Below are positions 32,431 to 42,323 of a stretch of 52,582 nucleotides of DNA, piece after piece; the first letter of the stretch is position 1; every line of letters starts with the position of its first letter. Both the position numbers and the translations under genes were made by a program. The DNA lies in NCBI GenBank assembly GCA_018971385.1, contig JAGXAY010000006.1:1-52582 (forward strand), read 5' to 3'. Under the pieces are notes generated by a model that saw nothing but the letters and a program-made list of their open reading frames with translations, ran no database searches and was not told the origin of the DNA. Source of the DNA: Acidobacteriota bacterium. Lineage in GTDB: Bacteria; Actinomycetota; Acidimicrobiia; Acidimicrobiales; RAAP-2.

Positions 32431-33807
32431 ATGAGTACCGTGGCTGAACTGCTGGACGGGGCCCCGCGTAGCCGATTCCATCGCCGAGCGGTAATCGTGT
32501 CCGGAATGGGGTTTTTCACCGACGCCTACGACCTCTTCGTCATTTCGACGGTCGCGACACTGGTCAAAAGTCAGTGGAATTTGTCGACAACCCAGGTGAG
32601 CTGGGTCACAGGGGCCGCGATTCTCGGGGCGTTCGTCGGGGCGGTTGTCTTCGGACGTTTGGCGGACGTCTTTGGACGTAAAACGGTCTACGTCACCGTC
32701 GCGAGCGTGATGATCGTGGGGGCCCTCGCCTCCGCGCTCGCCCCGTCGGTGACCTGGCTCATTGTGGCTCGCGTCGTTCTCGGCCTCGGTATCGGCGGGG
32801 ACTATCCGGTATCGGCCGTTTTGATGAGTGAGTACGCCAATCGCGCCGACCGGGGGAGGATGGTGTCTCTCGTGTTCTCGATGCAGGCGCTGGGCCTCAT
32901 CATTGGACCCCTCGTCGGTCTCGTCCTACTCTCGTCGGGACTCTCGGCCAACCTCGTGTGGCGACTCCTCCTCGCCGTGGGAGTACTCCCGGCGGCGTCG
33001 GTTATCGCCCTCCGGGCTCGGATGCCCGAGTCTCCCCGGTTCGTGGCGAGCGTGCAGGGGGATGAGTCGACGGCCATGGCCCACCTCCACGCCTTCTCCG
33101 AGGGAACCCTGACTAGTGACGTGGTCACCTCGACTCCGCCCGAGCGGGTCTCCCTCGGCCAATTTGTCCGTGATCGTACGATGGTCCGACTCCTCGTCGC
33201 CACGGCCGGCTCCTGGTTCCTCTTCGACTACGCCTACTACGGCAATACCCTCTCCCTGCCGGCCATTTTGAAGCAGGTGGACTCCACCGCGTCGCTCGAG
33301 GCCAAACTCGCCTGGTCCCTCCTCCTCTTCACGGTCTTCGCGTTACCGGGCTACCTCGTGGCCATTTTCACGATGGACCGCGTGGGCCACCGCCGCCTCC
33401 AACACCTTGGTTTTCTCGTGATGACCGGGTGCTTCGGCGTTCTCGCTCTCGTTCCGGCCCTTGTCACTCACGTGGCGCCCTTCCTCCTGGTCTTCGGGGT
33501 GAGCTATTTCTTCGTCGAGTTCGGCCCGAACACGACGACCTTCGTGTTGCCCTCCGAGGTGTTTCCCGTCTCTCAGCGCACCACCGGGCACGGGGTGGCG
33601 GCGGGAGTGGGGAAGTTGGGTGCCTTTCTCGGGGTGTTCCTCGTTCCCGTTCTCCAGAACCACTGGGGTCTGCGGGGCATGCTCGCCCTCGCGGCCGGAG
33701 CGTCTCTGGCCGGCTACGCCCTCACCTGGGCTCTGCCCGAACCCTCCCGGAAACGACTCGACTCCCTGGACGGAGCGTCAACGTCGGCGGACGTGAAACT
33801 TTCTTAG
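32431..33807 (+). CDS. MFS phosphate:H+ symporter (PHS family)
   Basis: 458 residues, 12 predicted helices. GMGFFTDAYDLFVI in helix 1 and the loop GIGGDYPVSAVLMSEYANRADRGRMV are hallmarks of the Pho84-like phosphate/H+ symporters; FVEFGPNTTTFVLPSEVFPVSQRTTGHG is the matching second-half motif. It imports inorganic phosphate with protons. The PHO box upstream supports this and implies induction under phosphate limitation. AAGGAG lies 7 bases before the ATG. No terminator is evident before the malic-enzyme gene 106 bp downstream. Confidence 0.88.
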   Translation: MSTVAELLDGAPRSRFHRRAVIVSGMGFFTDAYDLFVISTVATLVKSQWNLSTTQVSWVTGAAILGAFVGAVVFGRLADVFGRKTVYVTVASVMIVGALASALAPSVTWLIVARVVLGLGIGGDYPVSAVLMSEYANRADRGRMVSLVFSMQALGLIIGPLVGLVLLSSGLSANLVWRLLLAVGVLPAASVIALRARMPESPRFVASVQGDESTAMAHLHAFSEGTLTSDVVTSTPPERVSLGQFVRDRTMVRLLVATAGSWFLFDYAYYGNTLSLPAILKQVDSTASLEAKLAWSLLLFTVFALPGYLVAIFTMDRVGHRRLQHLGFLVMTGCFGVLALVPALVTHVAPFLLVFGVSYFFVEFGPNTTTFVLPSEVFPVSQRTTGHGVAAGVGKLGAFLGVFLVPVLQNHWGLRGMLALAAGASLAGYALTWALPEPSRKRLDSLDGASTSADVKLS

Positions 33808-33913
33808 GACATCAGTCCCTACGGAGGGGTATCGCGCGGAGAGTTACCATGGCCACGGACCCGTCTCGCGGCACCCTCCGGGGGACCTGATCCGCGCGTA
33901 GAAAGGTCGTCCC

Positions 33914-35305
33914 ATGAGAGTCGCGAGTGCGTCGTACTCCATCACCATGCGCGTGACGCTCGAGCGGGCGTCACTCATCGCCGAGGTGTCGAGCGCGGTG
34001 AACTCCGCGAACGGCCTGGTCACCGCCCTTGACGTGTCGGAGCCGGTGGAGGGAAAGATGGTGATCGACGTCACCTGTAACGCCCTCGGCGAAGAGCACG
34101 CCGAAACGTTGCGAGACGCCGTCAACGCGTTGACGGGCGCTCGCGTCATTGCGTTGAGCGACCGCACGTTCTTGATGCACCTCGGTGGCACCATCGCCGT
34201 CGAGCCGAAGGTGGCCCTTAAGACCCGTGACGATCTGTCGATGGCGTACACCCCGGGAGTCGCTCGTATCTCGAGCGCGATCGCGAAGGACGTCAGTCTC
34301 GCTCGCAAGCTCACCATTAAGCGCAACACCGTCGCCGTCGTCACCGATGGATCGGCCGTTCTCGGACTCGGCAACATCGGCCCGGAGGCCGCGCTACCGG
34401 TGATGGAGGGTAAAGCCCTTCTCTTTAAGCGGTTCGCCGACATTGACGCGTGGCCGGTGTGTCTCAACACCCAAGACGTGGACGAGATTGTCCGCATCGT
34501 GGAGTGTCTCGCTCCGGTCTACGGGGGTATCAACCTCGAAGACATTGCCGCCCCCCGGTGCTTCGAGATCGAGAAGCGTCTGCGAGAGCGGCTCGACATT
34601 CCGGTGTTCCACGACGACCAGCACGGCACGGCCGTCGTCGTCTACGCCGCACTACGTAACGCGCTGCGTGTGGTGGGTAAGGAGCTGGAGTCGGTGCGCG
34701 TGGCGTTGCTCGGTGTCGGGGCGGCCGGTGTCGCCATCGCCCGCTTGTTGTTGAAGGAGGGTGTCGGGGATCTCGTCGGGTGTAACCGCCACGGAATTCT
34801 CGATCCCGACGACGAGACCCTCGACGACGATCGTCGCTGGCTCGCCCACCACTCCAACCGCGAAGGACGCCGGGGCGGCGTGGGCGTCGCACTCGAGGGA
34901 GCGGACGTCTTCATTGGAGTCTCCGGTCCCAACTTGGTCACGGAGGCTCAGATCGCGAGCATGGCCCCGGACGCCATCGTCTTCGCCCTGGCGAACCCCG
35001 ATCCGGAGATCGATCCGGCCCTCGCCCGACGTCACGCGGCCATTGTCGCCACCGGGCGCAGTGACGAACCGAACCAGATCAACAACGTGCTCGCCTTCCC
35101 CGGAATCTTTCGTGGACTCCTCGATGTCGGGGCGACCAAGGTCACCGAGGACGTGGAGATTGCCGCGGCGCGCGCCATCGCCGACGCCGTGAGTCTCGAG
35201 GATCTCTCGGCCGAGTACATCGTGCCGACCGTCTTTAATCCCCACGTCGTGCACGCCGTGGCGGCCGCGGTCGCGCGCGTGGCGAGTGGTGGGGAACGGG
35301 GATAG
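33914..35305 (+). CDS. NAD(P)-dependent malic enzyme with N-terminal ACT domain
   Basis: 463 residues. An ACT-like domain (about 8-85, with [18 protein letters not shown]) precedes the malic-enzyme catalytic core: [49 protein letters not shown] and [17 protein letters not shown]. The NAD(P) fold has [16 protein letters not shown]. It decarboxylates malate to pyruvate and CO2 with reduction of NAD(P)+; the ACT domain suggests control by an amino acid or similar effector. GAAAGG lies 7 bases before the ATG. A 13-codon reading frame at 33849-33890 precedes it but has no ribosome-binding site. A ferredoxin-linked oxidoreductase cluster follows 53 bp downstream. Confidence 0.92.
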   Translation: MRVASASYSITMRVTLERASLIAEVSSAVNSANGLVTALDVSEPVEGKMVIDVTCNALGEEHAETLRDAVNALTGARVIALSDRTFLMHLGGTIAVEPKVALKTRDDLSMAYTPGVARISSAIAKDVSLARKLTIKRNTVAVVTDGSAVLGLGNIGPEAALPVMEGKALLFKRFADIDAWPVCLNTQDVDEIVRIVECLAPVYGGINLEDIAAPRCFEIEKRLRERLDIPVFHDDQHGTAVVVYAALRNALRVVGKELESVRVALLGVGAAGVAIARLLLKEGVGDLVGCNRHGILDPDDETLDDDRRWLAHHSNREGRRGGVGVALEGADVFIGVSGPNLVTEAQIASMAPDAIVFALANPDPEIDPALARRHAAIVATGRSDEPNQINNVLAFPGIFRGLLDVGATKVTEDVEIAAARAIADAVSLEDLSAEYIVPTVFNPHVVHAVAAAVARVASGGERG

Positions 35306-35358
35306 GAGTCCGCGACTCCGCCAGCAACAACACAGTACGAGGAGGGGCGTTACTCACC

Positions 35359-37179
35359 ATGATGGAGCCAACCAATACCGGCGACCCGGAGTTTTACCAC
35401 CGAGTGGTGGACTGCCAGTGGGCTTGCCCGGCCCACACCGACGTACCGGGATACATCCGACTGATTTCCCAAGGACGTTTCGACGACGCTTACCTTCTGA
35501 ATCGTCAGTCGAACGTCTTTCCCGGAGTCCTCGGACGAGTGTGCGACCGGCCCTGTGAGCCGGCCTGTCGGCGGGGGCGCGTCGACGGTGACCCGGTGGC
35601 GATCTGCCGCCTGAAGAGGGTGGCGGCGGACCTGGCCGGCGACGTGCGAGACCGACTGCCCCGCGCCGGTGAGTCGAACGGCAAGCGCGTGGTCTGCGTG
35701 GGAGCGGGCCCCGCGTCTCTTACAGTCGCGAACGATCTCGTCCCCCTCGGCTACGAGGTCACGATTCTCGAGCGCTTTCCCCGAGCGGGGGGATTGATGC
35801 GCACGAATATCCCGGAGTTTCGCCTGCCGGCCGCGGTCCTCGATGACGAAATCGCCATGATCACCGAGATGGGCGTGTCGGTGAAGGTGGGCCACGAGGT
35901 GGGCTCCCTGGCGGCGCTCTTGGCGGAGGGCTACGACGCGGTGTTCGTCGGCTCGGGTGCGCCAAAACCGAAGGACCTCGTATTGCCGGGTCGCGACGAG
36001 GAGATCGGCGAGAGTCACATTCACCTCGGGATTGAGTGGCTGGAGGCCGTCGCCTTCGGGCACGTGACGAGTATCGGCGAGAGAGTTCTCATCATCGGGG
36101 TGGGCAATACCGCCATGGACTGCTGTCGCACCTCGTTGCGACTCGGGGGAACCGAGATCAAGGTCATGGCGCGGCGCCCCCGCGACTACTTCAAAGCGTC
36201 GCCCTGGGAGTTGGTGGACGCGGAGGAAGAGGGCGTAGAGATTGTGGTCAACCACGCCCCCCGGCGCTTCGTGGTGGAGGAGGGTCGCCTCACCGGCGTG
36301 GAGTTCGACGTTCTCACGTGGGACGAGGCGGCTCGACACTCCGAGGTGCTCGAGACCATCGTGATTCCCTGTGATGACGTGGTCATCGCGGTCGGCCAAG
36401 AGAACGCTTTTCCGTGGATTGAGCGAGACCTCGGCCTCGAATTCACCGAGTGGGACACCCCCGTCGTGGACGCCGAAACGTTCTCTTCGACTCGTCCCGG
36501 CGTCTTCTTCGGTGGAGACGCCGCCCTGGGTCCGAAGAACATCATCTGGGCCGTGGCGCACGGCCACGAGGCGGCGCTCTCCATCGACCTCTACTGTCGC
36601 GGGGAGGCGTTGACCCCTCGACCTGAAGCCACGATGACCCTGACGAGCCAGCAGATGGGGATGAGTGAGTGGAGCTACCACAACGACTACAACCCCTCAC
36701 CTCGCCAACAGATGAGCCACGTGCCGCTCGCGGAACGATTCCGCGAGCTCTCCCGGGAGGTGGAGCTGGGCTTTGACCCCGAGCAGACGGCCCGCGAGGT
36801 GCAGCGCTGTCTCAACTGTGACGTGCAGACCGGTTTTCGGGCCGATCTCTGCATCGAGTGCGACGCGTGTCTCGACGTCTGCCCCGTGCAGTGTTTGAGC
36901 ATCGTTGCGAACGGTTCGGAAGAAGAGGTACGCGCTCGACTGCGAGCCCCCTCGGGTCAGCCCGATGAGCCCCTCTACGTGTCCGACGGCCTACCCCAGA
37001 CCGGTCGGGTCATGGTGAAGGACGAGAACGTCTGCGTGCACTGTGGCCTGTGCGCGGAACGGTGCCCCACGGCAGCCTGGGACATGGTCCTCTTCGATCG
37101 AGAGTCGCCCTTTAGTCGGGGCACGCAGTTCATACCGCTTTCGCGAGTAAGCAAGCGAGTCGAGGAGGTTCGCGCGTGA
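35359..37179 (+). CDS. GltD/NfnB-like NAD(P)H flavoprotein with N- and C-terminal Fe-S domains
   Basis: 606 residues. An N-terminal Fer4_20-type Cys domain (C19, C23, C62, C66, C70) is followed by a FAD-binding CVGAGPASLTVANDL (about 113-127) and an NAD(P)-binding IIGVGNTAMDCCRTSL. A C-terminal region has two ferredoxin-like clusters, CIECDACLDVCPVQC and CVHCGLCAERCPTAAW, preceded by CLNCD. This is the architecture of glutamate-synthase small subunits and NfnB/SudA with an added 2[4Fe-4S] ferredoxin module. It has no glutaminase or synthase partner here; its stop overlaps the start of a 2-oxoacid:ferredoxin oxidoreductase. Probable job: move electrons between NAD(P)H and that enzyme. Confidence 0.87.
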   Translation: MMEPTNTGDPEFYHRVVDCQWACPAHTDVPGYIRLISQGRFDDAYLLNRQSNVFPGVLGRVCDRPCEPACRRGRVDGDPVAICRLKRVAADLAGDVRDRLPRAGESNGKRVVCVGAGPASLTVANDLVPLGYEVTILERFPRAGGLMRTNIPEFRLPAAVLDDEIAMITEMGVSVKVGHEVGSLAALLAEGYDAVFVGSGAPKPKDLVLPGRDEEIGESHIHLGIEWLEAVAFGHVTSIGERVLIIGVGNTAMDCCRTSLRLGGTEIKVMARRPRDYFKASPWELVDAEEEGVEIVVNHAPRRFVVEEGRLTGVEFDVLTWDEAARHSEVLETIVIPCDDVVIAVGQENAFPWIERDLGLEFTEWDTPVVDAETFSSTRPGVFFGGDAALGPKNIIWAVAHGHEAALSIDLYCRGEALTPRPEATMTLTSQQMGMSEWSYHNDYNPSPRQQMSHVPLAERFRELSREVELGFDPEQTAREVQRCLNCDVQTGFRADLCIECDACLDVCPVQCLSIVANGSEEEVRARLRAPSGQPDEPLYVSDGLPQTGRVMVKDENVCVHCGLCAERCPTAAWDMVLFDRESPFSRGTQFIPLSRVSKRVEEVRA

Positions 37180-38987
37180 CTACGTCTCCCGGGGTGAACG
37201 ACTTCGCCCTCAAGCTCGCCAACGTCAACGGCACCGGTTCGGCGAGCGCCAACGGACTTCTCATGCAGTCCATCTTTCGGATGGGGGTCCCCGTCTCCGG
37301 AAAGAACCTCTTTCCCTCCAACATCCAGGGACTACCGACCTGGTACGAGATCCGAGTGAACGGGGAGGGGCACACCGCCCGGTCACTCGAGTACCACCTC
37401 ATGGTGGCGATGAACGCTCAGACCTACGCGCAGGACGTCGCCGCCGTGGCGCGCGGCGGGTACGTGCTCTACGACTCCACGTGGCCCCTCGACGACGAAC
37501 TCATTCGCGAGGACGTTCACTACCTCGGGGTGCCCCTCGCCGCGATGTGTCGAGACAACTTCACCAAGAACCGCGAGCGCATTCTGATGAAGAACGTCGC
37601 CTACGCCGGCGCCCTCGTCGCCCTGCTCGACATCGACCTCGACATTGTGTCGAACCTGCTCGCCGAGACGTTCGCGAAGAACGAGGCGTTGAGAGAGTCA
37701 AATCAACGGGCGCTGCGCCTGGGCCACGACTACGCGACGTCTCACTTCACGTGCCCCCTGCCCTTTCGAGTCGAGACTCGTGATGCCAATCGTGACGCCA
37801 TCCTGGTGGACGGCAATACCGCCGTCGCCCTCGGGTGCCTCTACGCCGGGGCGACGGTGGTGGGGTGGTACCCCATCACGCCGGCGACGGCGGTGATGGA
37901 TAACTTCATCGGCTTCTGCAAGCGTTACCGCCGCGTGGAGGTGGCGCCGGGGGAGTGGGAGAACAACTACTGCGTTATTCAGGCCGAGGACGAGATTGCG
38001 GCCATCGGCATGGTCCTCGGGGCGTCGTGGGCTGGTGCCCGGGCGTTCACCTCGACGTCCGGACCGGGAATATCTCTCATGAACGAACTCCTCGGTCTCG
38101 CGTATTACACCGAAATCCCGGCCGTGGTGGTGGATGTCCAGCGGGTGGGACCCTCGACGGGGATGCCGACGCGCACCCAGCAGGGCGACCTACTCCTCTG
38201 CGCCTACGCCAGTCACGGTGACACTCGACACATCGTCGTCATCCCGGCCGATCCGCACGAGGCCTTCGAGTTCGCCGTCGCGGCCTTCGACCTCGCCGAG
38301 CGGTTCCAAACACCGGTCTTCGTGCTCTCCGACCTCGACATTGGAATGAACGACTGGATTGTGCCCTCACTGACCTGGGACGACTCCTTTGTTCCGGACC
38401 GGGGAAGAGTAGTGAACGACGAGGACTTAGCGACGATGCGGGAGTTCTTCCGCTACGCCGGGGAGGACGAGGACCACGTCACCGCTCGGACCCTGCCGGG
38501 GTCCGACGAAAAGGGCGCCTACTTTATTCGTGGCTCCGGGCACGACCAGTTTGGTCGTTACACCGAAGATTCGGCGGCGTACCTGCAGGTGGTCGATCGA
38601 CTGCGCGCCAAACACGCCGCGTCCGCCGACCACGTGCCGGCCCCGATCATCGAGACTCGACCAGGAGCGCGGGTGGGGCTCGTCACGATGGGTAGTTGCG
38701 ACCGTGCGGTGCGCGAAGCTATCGAGATGCTCGCCGAGCGCGGTATTGAGTGCGACTACATGAGAGTGCGCGCCTTTCCGTTCCCGAGTTCAGTGTCGGA
38801 CTTCGTCACGAGCCACGACACGTGTTTCGTCATCGAACAGAATCGTGACGCGCAACTGAAGTCCCTGATGGCGATCGAGCTCTCGCTCGCGCCCGATTCC
38901 ATGATCTCCGTCCTCGACTACGGCGGTTTTCCCCTTAGTGCGTCGACGGTGGTCGACGCCGTCACGTCTCACCTGGAGGTTCACTAG
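37176..38987 (+). CDS. korA: 2-oxoacid:ferredoxin oxidoreductase, fused gamma-alpha subunit (KorA-like)
   Basis: 603 residues. The gamma domain (about 1-190, NGTGSASANGLLMQSIFRMG and FPSNIQGLPTWYEIRVN) is fused to the alpha/pyrimidine-binding domain, which starts near VDGNTAVALGCLYAG and has WYPITPATAVMD and SGPGISLMNELLGLAY. This is the KorA organisation of actinobacteria, where KorAB oxidises 2-oxoglutarate (or pyruvate) to the acyl-CoA with reduction of ferredoxin. Specificity cannot be read with certainty. GTG start overlaps the flavoprotein stop; its own TAG overlaps the start of korB, so all three are cotranslated. Confidence 0.9.
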   Translation: MTTSPGVNDFALKLANVNGTGSASANGLLMQSIFRMGVPVSGKNLFPSNIQGLPTWYEIRVNGEGHTARSLEYHLMVAMNAQTYAQDVAAVARGGYVLYDSTWPLDDELIREDVHYLGVPLAAMCRDNFTKNRERILMKNVAYAGALVALLDIDLDIVSNLLAETFAKNEALRESNQRALRLGHDYATSHFTCPLPFRVETRDANRDAILVDGNTAVALGCLYAGATVVGWYPITPATAVMDNFIGFCKRYRRVEVAPGEWENNYCVIQAEDEIAAIGMVLGASWAGARAFTSTSGPGISLMNELLGLAYYTEIPAVVVDVQRVGPSTGMPTRTQQGDLLLCAYASHGDTRHIVVIPADPHEAFEFAVAAFDLAERFQTPVFVLSDLDIGMNDWIVPSLTWDDSFVPDRGRVVNDEDLATMREFFRYAGEDEDHVTARTLPGSDEKGAYFIRGSGHDQFGRYTEDSAAYLQVVDRLRAKHAASADHVPAPIIETRPGARVGLVTMGSCDRAVREAIEMLAERGIECDYMRVRAFPFPSSVSDFVTSHDTCFVIEQNRDAQLKSLMAIELSLAPDSMISVLDYGGFPLSASTVVDAVTSHLEVH

Positions 38988-40042
38988 TGCCCTCGATTGC
39001 CAAGCCCCGCATCCCCCTCGCCCCCCTCGTGCACAACGAGCTCGGACTCACCATCCGTGACTACGAGGGGGCGATGTCGACCCTGTGCGCCGGGTGTGGT
39101 CACGACTCGGTCACGGCCGCGATCTCCCTCGCCTTCTTCGAACTGTCGATTCGACCTCGGGACATCGCGAAGTTGAGTGGCATCGGGTGTTCGTCGAAGA
39201 CCCCTACCTACTTCATCAATGGGGCGCACGGTTTTAACTCCGCTCACGGACGGATGGCCGCTATCGCGACCGGCGCGGTCGCGGCGCACCGGGGGCTCCA
39301 CTACATCGGGGTGTCGGGTGACGGGGACTCCCTCTCCATTGGCCTCGGACACCTCAGTCACGCCATCCGGCGCAATATTGATATGACCTACATCATCGAA
39401 AACAACGGGGTCTACGGCCTCACCAAAGGCCAGGTCAGTCCGTCGGCTGACGTGGGGTCACGTCCGAAGAAGGGGGATCCGAACGTCGTGCCTCCTATCG
39501 ACCCGATGGAGCTCGGCCTCGCAATCGGTGCCACCTTTCTCGCCCGAGGATTCTCCGGAGATAAGGACCAGCTGGTTCCCCTCATTAAGGCGGCGGTCGC
39601 TCACCGCGGATTCGCGCTCCTCGACGTCATCTCGCCCTGCGTCTCGTTTAACGACCACGAGGGCTCCACGAAGAGTTACCGTTTCTTCCGCGAACACGAA
39701 GTTCACGAGATTGAGGCTGACTACGTGCCCCAGCGAGCCGAAATCCGTTCGAAGATTTCGGCTGATTCGGCCCGGGCCGTGACCATGCACGACGGCTCGG
39801 TGATGTACTTTCGCGCTCTCCCCGAGGGTTACGATCCCACGAATCGCTTGACGGTGGAGTCCTACTTGGCGGAACGCAAGGCCGCGGGCGAAGTTCCGAC
39901 GGGGCTACTCTACGTGAAAGAGAACGCCCCGGACCTCCACGACATGAGTGGCACCATTGCACAGCCTCTCGTCGAGGTGTCCCACCGCGACCTCTGTCCC
40001 GGTTCGGAGGCGCTCGCCCAGCTACAGCGGGCGTTTCGCTAA
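38987..40042 (+). CDS. korB: 2-oxoacid:ferredoxin oxidoreductase, beta subunit (KorB-like)
   Basis: 351 residues. It binds thiamine diphosphate through GDGDSLSIGLGHLSHAIRRN and NNGVYGLTKGQ, and the four Cys ligands of a [4Fe-4S] cluster are visible in TLCAGCGHD, SGIGCSSKTP and ISPCVSF. It partners the preceding KorA-like subunit. It lacks a separate ferredoxin (delta) subunit, which the upstream flavoprotein's ferredoxin module could replace. The GTG start shares its G with the korA TAG. The TAA interlocks with the stop of a convergent gene (CTAA). Confidence 0.92.
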   Translation: MPSIAKPRIPLAPLVHNELGLTIRDYEGAMSTLCAGCGHDSVTAAISLAFFELSIRPRDIAKLSGIGCSSKTPTYFINGAHGFNSAHGRMAAIATGAVAAHRGLHYIGVSGDGDSLSIGLGHLSHAIRRNIDMTYIIENNGVYGLTKGQVSPSADVGSRPKKGDPNVVPPIDPMELGLAIGATFLARGFSGDKDQLVPLIKAAVAHRGFALLDVISPCVSFNDHEGSTKSYRFFREHEVHEIEADYVPQRAEIRSKISADSARAVTMHDGSVMYFRALPEGYDPTNRLTVESYLAERKAAGEVPTGLLYVKENAPDLHDMSGTIAQPLVEVSHRDLCPGSEALAQLQRAFR

Positions 40043-40617
40043 CTCGTCGGGCTCGAAGAGTTCGGGGACGGTCGTCGCCAACGGCGCACCACGATCGAGG
40101 TGAGGCCCACCCAGGCGAGCGCGAGAAGAGTGGGGGCTGCGTATCGCGAACCGCTGACGTGCTCCGTGGCCAGAGCGGATTGCGCGATCACCACCGAGTG
40201 CTGATTCGGATCCACGACTCCCGGAACGAGAGTTCCGTTCGCCCGAAGGGAGGTGAGTCCGTTCACAACTTCGTGATAGGTCACCCCGGACAGTTGGTAC
40301 GTGCCCTGGCAGGTGTAGCTGGCGAGGTTGGATCCGCTGCCGCCCAGGTTGCCGAGGCACGAAGTGATTCTCACGCTGACGGGGAGTCCGCTGGAGTGGA
40401 GGCGAGCGATACGGGCATTGTCATTGGCGGCGGCGATAAAGGAGAGTGCGACGGCGGTCAGAAGAATCACCAGACTCGCCCCGCCAACTATTCGCCACGC
40501 CCGGGCGGAGAGACGGGCCGTCGCGGGACCGCGAAGTGACGTCTCCCGGGCCGCCAACAACTGAGACGAGGAGTGTTCTCCGCCGCGGGAGTTCGTCGAG
40601 AAGTAGTCGGTCACCAT
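40039..40617 (-). CDS. Two-helix membrane protein, DUF3592-like external domain
   Basis: 192 residues, function unknown. A cytoplasmic N-terminus of about 40 residues leads into helix 1 (IVGGASLVILLTAVALSFIAAA), then an external domain of about 100 residues with two Cys (TSCLG and YTCQG, possibly a disulfide) and the strand GTLVPGVVDPNQHSVVIA, then helix 2 (YAAPTLLALAWVGLTSIVV) and a short basic tail. The layout and the VVDP strand resemble DUF3592 proteins. GAGG lies 4 bases before the ATG. Its stop shares bases with korB. Confidence 0.7.
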   Translation of the reverse strand: MVTDYFSTNSRGGEHSSSQLLAARETSLRGPATARLSARAWRIVGGASLVILLTAVALSFIAAANDNARIARLHSSGLPVSVRITSCLGNLGGSGSNLASYTCQGTYQLSGVTYHEVVNGLTSLRANGTLVPGVVDPNQHSVVIAQSALATEHVSGSRYAAPTLLALAWVGLTSIVVRRWRRPSPNSSSPTS

Positions 40618-40922
40618 CTCGCCTCACCCTATTCACCGCAGTATTTCGGCGCTGTGAATTCACACTTTTCGCGGCGATCTCATCCCGGTGGAATGGAGGG
40701 GAGTTGACTGGGGTGGTGGTGGTAAGGCGAGTGAGGTGACCGCGCGACCACCATTCTTCGTCGAATCTAAGGACACCTTTCGCCCCGTCGATTGCGACCG
40801 CGACGTCGGTCTATCGACAGCGACAGCGAGTAGAAGAGCGGCGACCCCGGTGCCGTGGTCGACCTTTCCCTAGTATCGGCGGTATCGCGCGAGAGACGCG
40901 TGGCGGGCCGAAGGGGGGAGTA
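40618..40922. other. Intergenic region upstream of scoA
   Basis: No gene seen. It must hold divergent promoters for the membrane protein and the scoA operon. The last bases carry a strong AGGGGGGAG ribosome-binding site (40911-40919) just before the ATG of scoA. TAGTAT (40873-40878) is a possible -10 element for scoA; no convincing -35 box or operator is visible. Confidence 0.5.
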
Positions 40923-41669
40923 ATGGACAAGGTGATCGCAACTGCGCGTGACGCCGTCTTCGACGTGACCGACGGTGCATCGATCAGCGTGGGGGGCTTC
41001 GGGTTATGCGGCATTCCCGGTGTTCTTATCGAGGCTCTCCTGGACCAGGGTGTCAAGGATCTGGAGACGGTGAGCAATAACTGCGGAGTCGACGACTGGG
41101 GCCTGGGCGTGCTCTTGAATGCGGGCCGGATACGTCGAACGACCGGTTCGTACGTTGGCGAGAACAGGGAGTTCGAACGTCAATACCTCGCCGGGGAGCT
41201 CGAAGTAGAGCTGGTCCCCCAGGGGACTCTCGCCGAACGCCTTCGTGCGGGGGGCGCGGGTATCCCCGCTTTCTATACCCCAGCCGGCGTCGGTACTCAG
41301 GTGGCCGAAGGAGGGCTCCCCCTACGCTACGACGGTCACGGGGGTGTCGCCGTGGAGTCGCCGCCCAAGGAGACCCGCGAGTTCGGGGGGCGGACCTACG
41401 TCCTCGAGCACGCCATTCGCACTGATTTCGCGCTGGTGCACGCTCGCTACGGTGACCGCCACGGCAATCTCGTCTACGAAAAGAGCGCCCGAAACTTTAA
41501 TCCGCTGTGCGCGGGAGCTGGTCGAATCACGATTGCCCAGGTTGAAGAACTAGTCGAGCCCGGCGACCTCGATCCCCGTGACGTGCATACGCCAGGGGTA
41601 TTTGTTCAGCGAATTGTTCACGTGTCCCACGTGGAAAAGCGCATCGAGAAGAGGACGGTGGCGTCATGA
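40923..41669 (+). CDS. scoA: 3-oxoacid CoA-transferase subunit A
   Basis: 248 residues. [20 protein letters not shown] is the CoA-transferase I subunit A signature, and [46 protein letters not shown] is nearly invariant in succinyl-CoA:3-ketoacid transferases. With ScoB it activates acetoacetate to acetoacetyl-CoA using succinyl-CoA. Here it would handle the acetoacetate released at the end of leucine breakdown by neighbouring genes. A strong ribosome-binding site precedes the ATG; the stop overlaps scoB (ATGA). Confidence 0.93.
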   Translation: MDKVIATARDAVFDVTDGASISVGGFGLCGIPGVLIEALLDQGVKDLETVSNNCGVDDWGLGVLLNAGRIRRTTGSYVGENREFERQYLAGELEVELVPQGTLAERLRAGGAGIPAFYTPAGVGTQVAEGGLPLRYDGHGGVAVESPPKETREFGGRTYVLEHAIRTDFALVHARYGDRHGNLVYEKSARNFNPLCAGAGRITIAQVEELVEPGDLDPRDVHTPGVFVQRIVHVSHVEKRIEKRTVAS

Positions 41670-42307
41670 GTCTCACCCGTGATCAGTTAGCTCAGCGGGT
41701 GGCGCGCGAACTCCTCGATGGTCAGTACGTGAACCTCGGGATCGGCCTGCCAACCCTCGTCCCCACCTTCGTGCCCGAAGGGCTGCACGTGGTGCTGCAC
41801 GCCGAGAATGGGATCCTCGGAGTGGGCCCCTATCCGACCGAGGATGCCGTGGATGCGGACCTGATCAACGCCGGTAAGGAGACCGTGACGGTGCTCGCCG
41901 GCGCGTCGTACTTCGACTCCGCGACGTCGTTCGCGATGATTCGTGGTGGCCACCTCGACGTGGCGGTGCTCGGGGCGATGCAGGTGTCGCGCCACGGCGA
42001 CCTGGCTAATTGGATGATTCCCGGCAAGATGGTCAAAGGTATGGGTGGCGCAATGGATCTCGTCCACGGAGCACGGCGCGTCATCGTCATGATGGAGCAC
42101 TGCGCGCGTGACGGGAGCGCCAAGATTGTCAATGACTGCACGTTGCCCCTCACGGGTCGAGGTTGCGTTCACCGAATCATCTCCGACCTCGCGGTCATCG
42201 ACGTCGAAGACGTCGGTTTGGTGGTCCGAGAACTGGCCCCCGGCGTCAGCTTCGAGGAGGTCCAGGCCGGCACGGAACCCGAGTTGATTCTCGAGCTCGA
42301 AGACTGA
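41666..42307 (+). CDS. scoB: 3-oxoacid CoA-transferase subunit B
   Basis: 213 residues. The catalytic Glu that carries CoA as a thioester is in [24 protein letters not shown] and [15 protein letters not shown] are typical. [27 protein letters not shown] is a strongly conserved block of this subunit. It forms the heteromer with ScoA. The ATG start overlaps the scoA stop by four bases. It converges with the CitE-like gene 16 bp downstream, with a weak dyad (CCTCAG/CTGAGG, about 42323-42349) around the second stop. Confidence 0.93.
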   Translation: MSLTRDQLAQRVARELLDGQYVNLGIGLPTLVPTFVPEGLHVVLHAENGILGVGPYPTEDAVDADLINAGKETVTVLAGASYFDSATSFAMIRGGHLDVAVLGAMQVSRHGDLANWMIPGKMVKGMGGAMDLVHGARRVIVMMEHCARDGSAKIVNDCTLPLTGRGCVHRIISDLAVIDVEDVGLVVRELAPGVSFEEVQAGTEPELILELED

Positions 42308-42323
42308 AGGGCCCCTAGGTCCC

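Noticed and set aside
33849-33890. 13-codon frame (MATDPSRGTLRGT) as a leader peptide for the malic enzyme
   Set aside because: No ribosome-binding site, no run of regulatory codons and no attenuator-like structure, so nothing supports translation.
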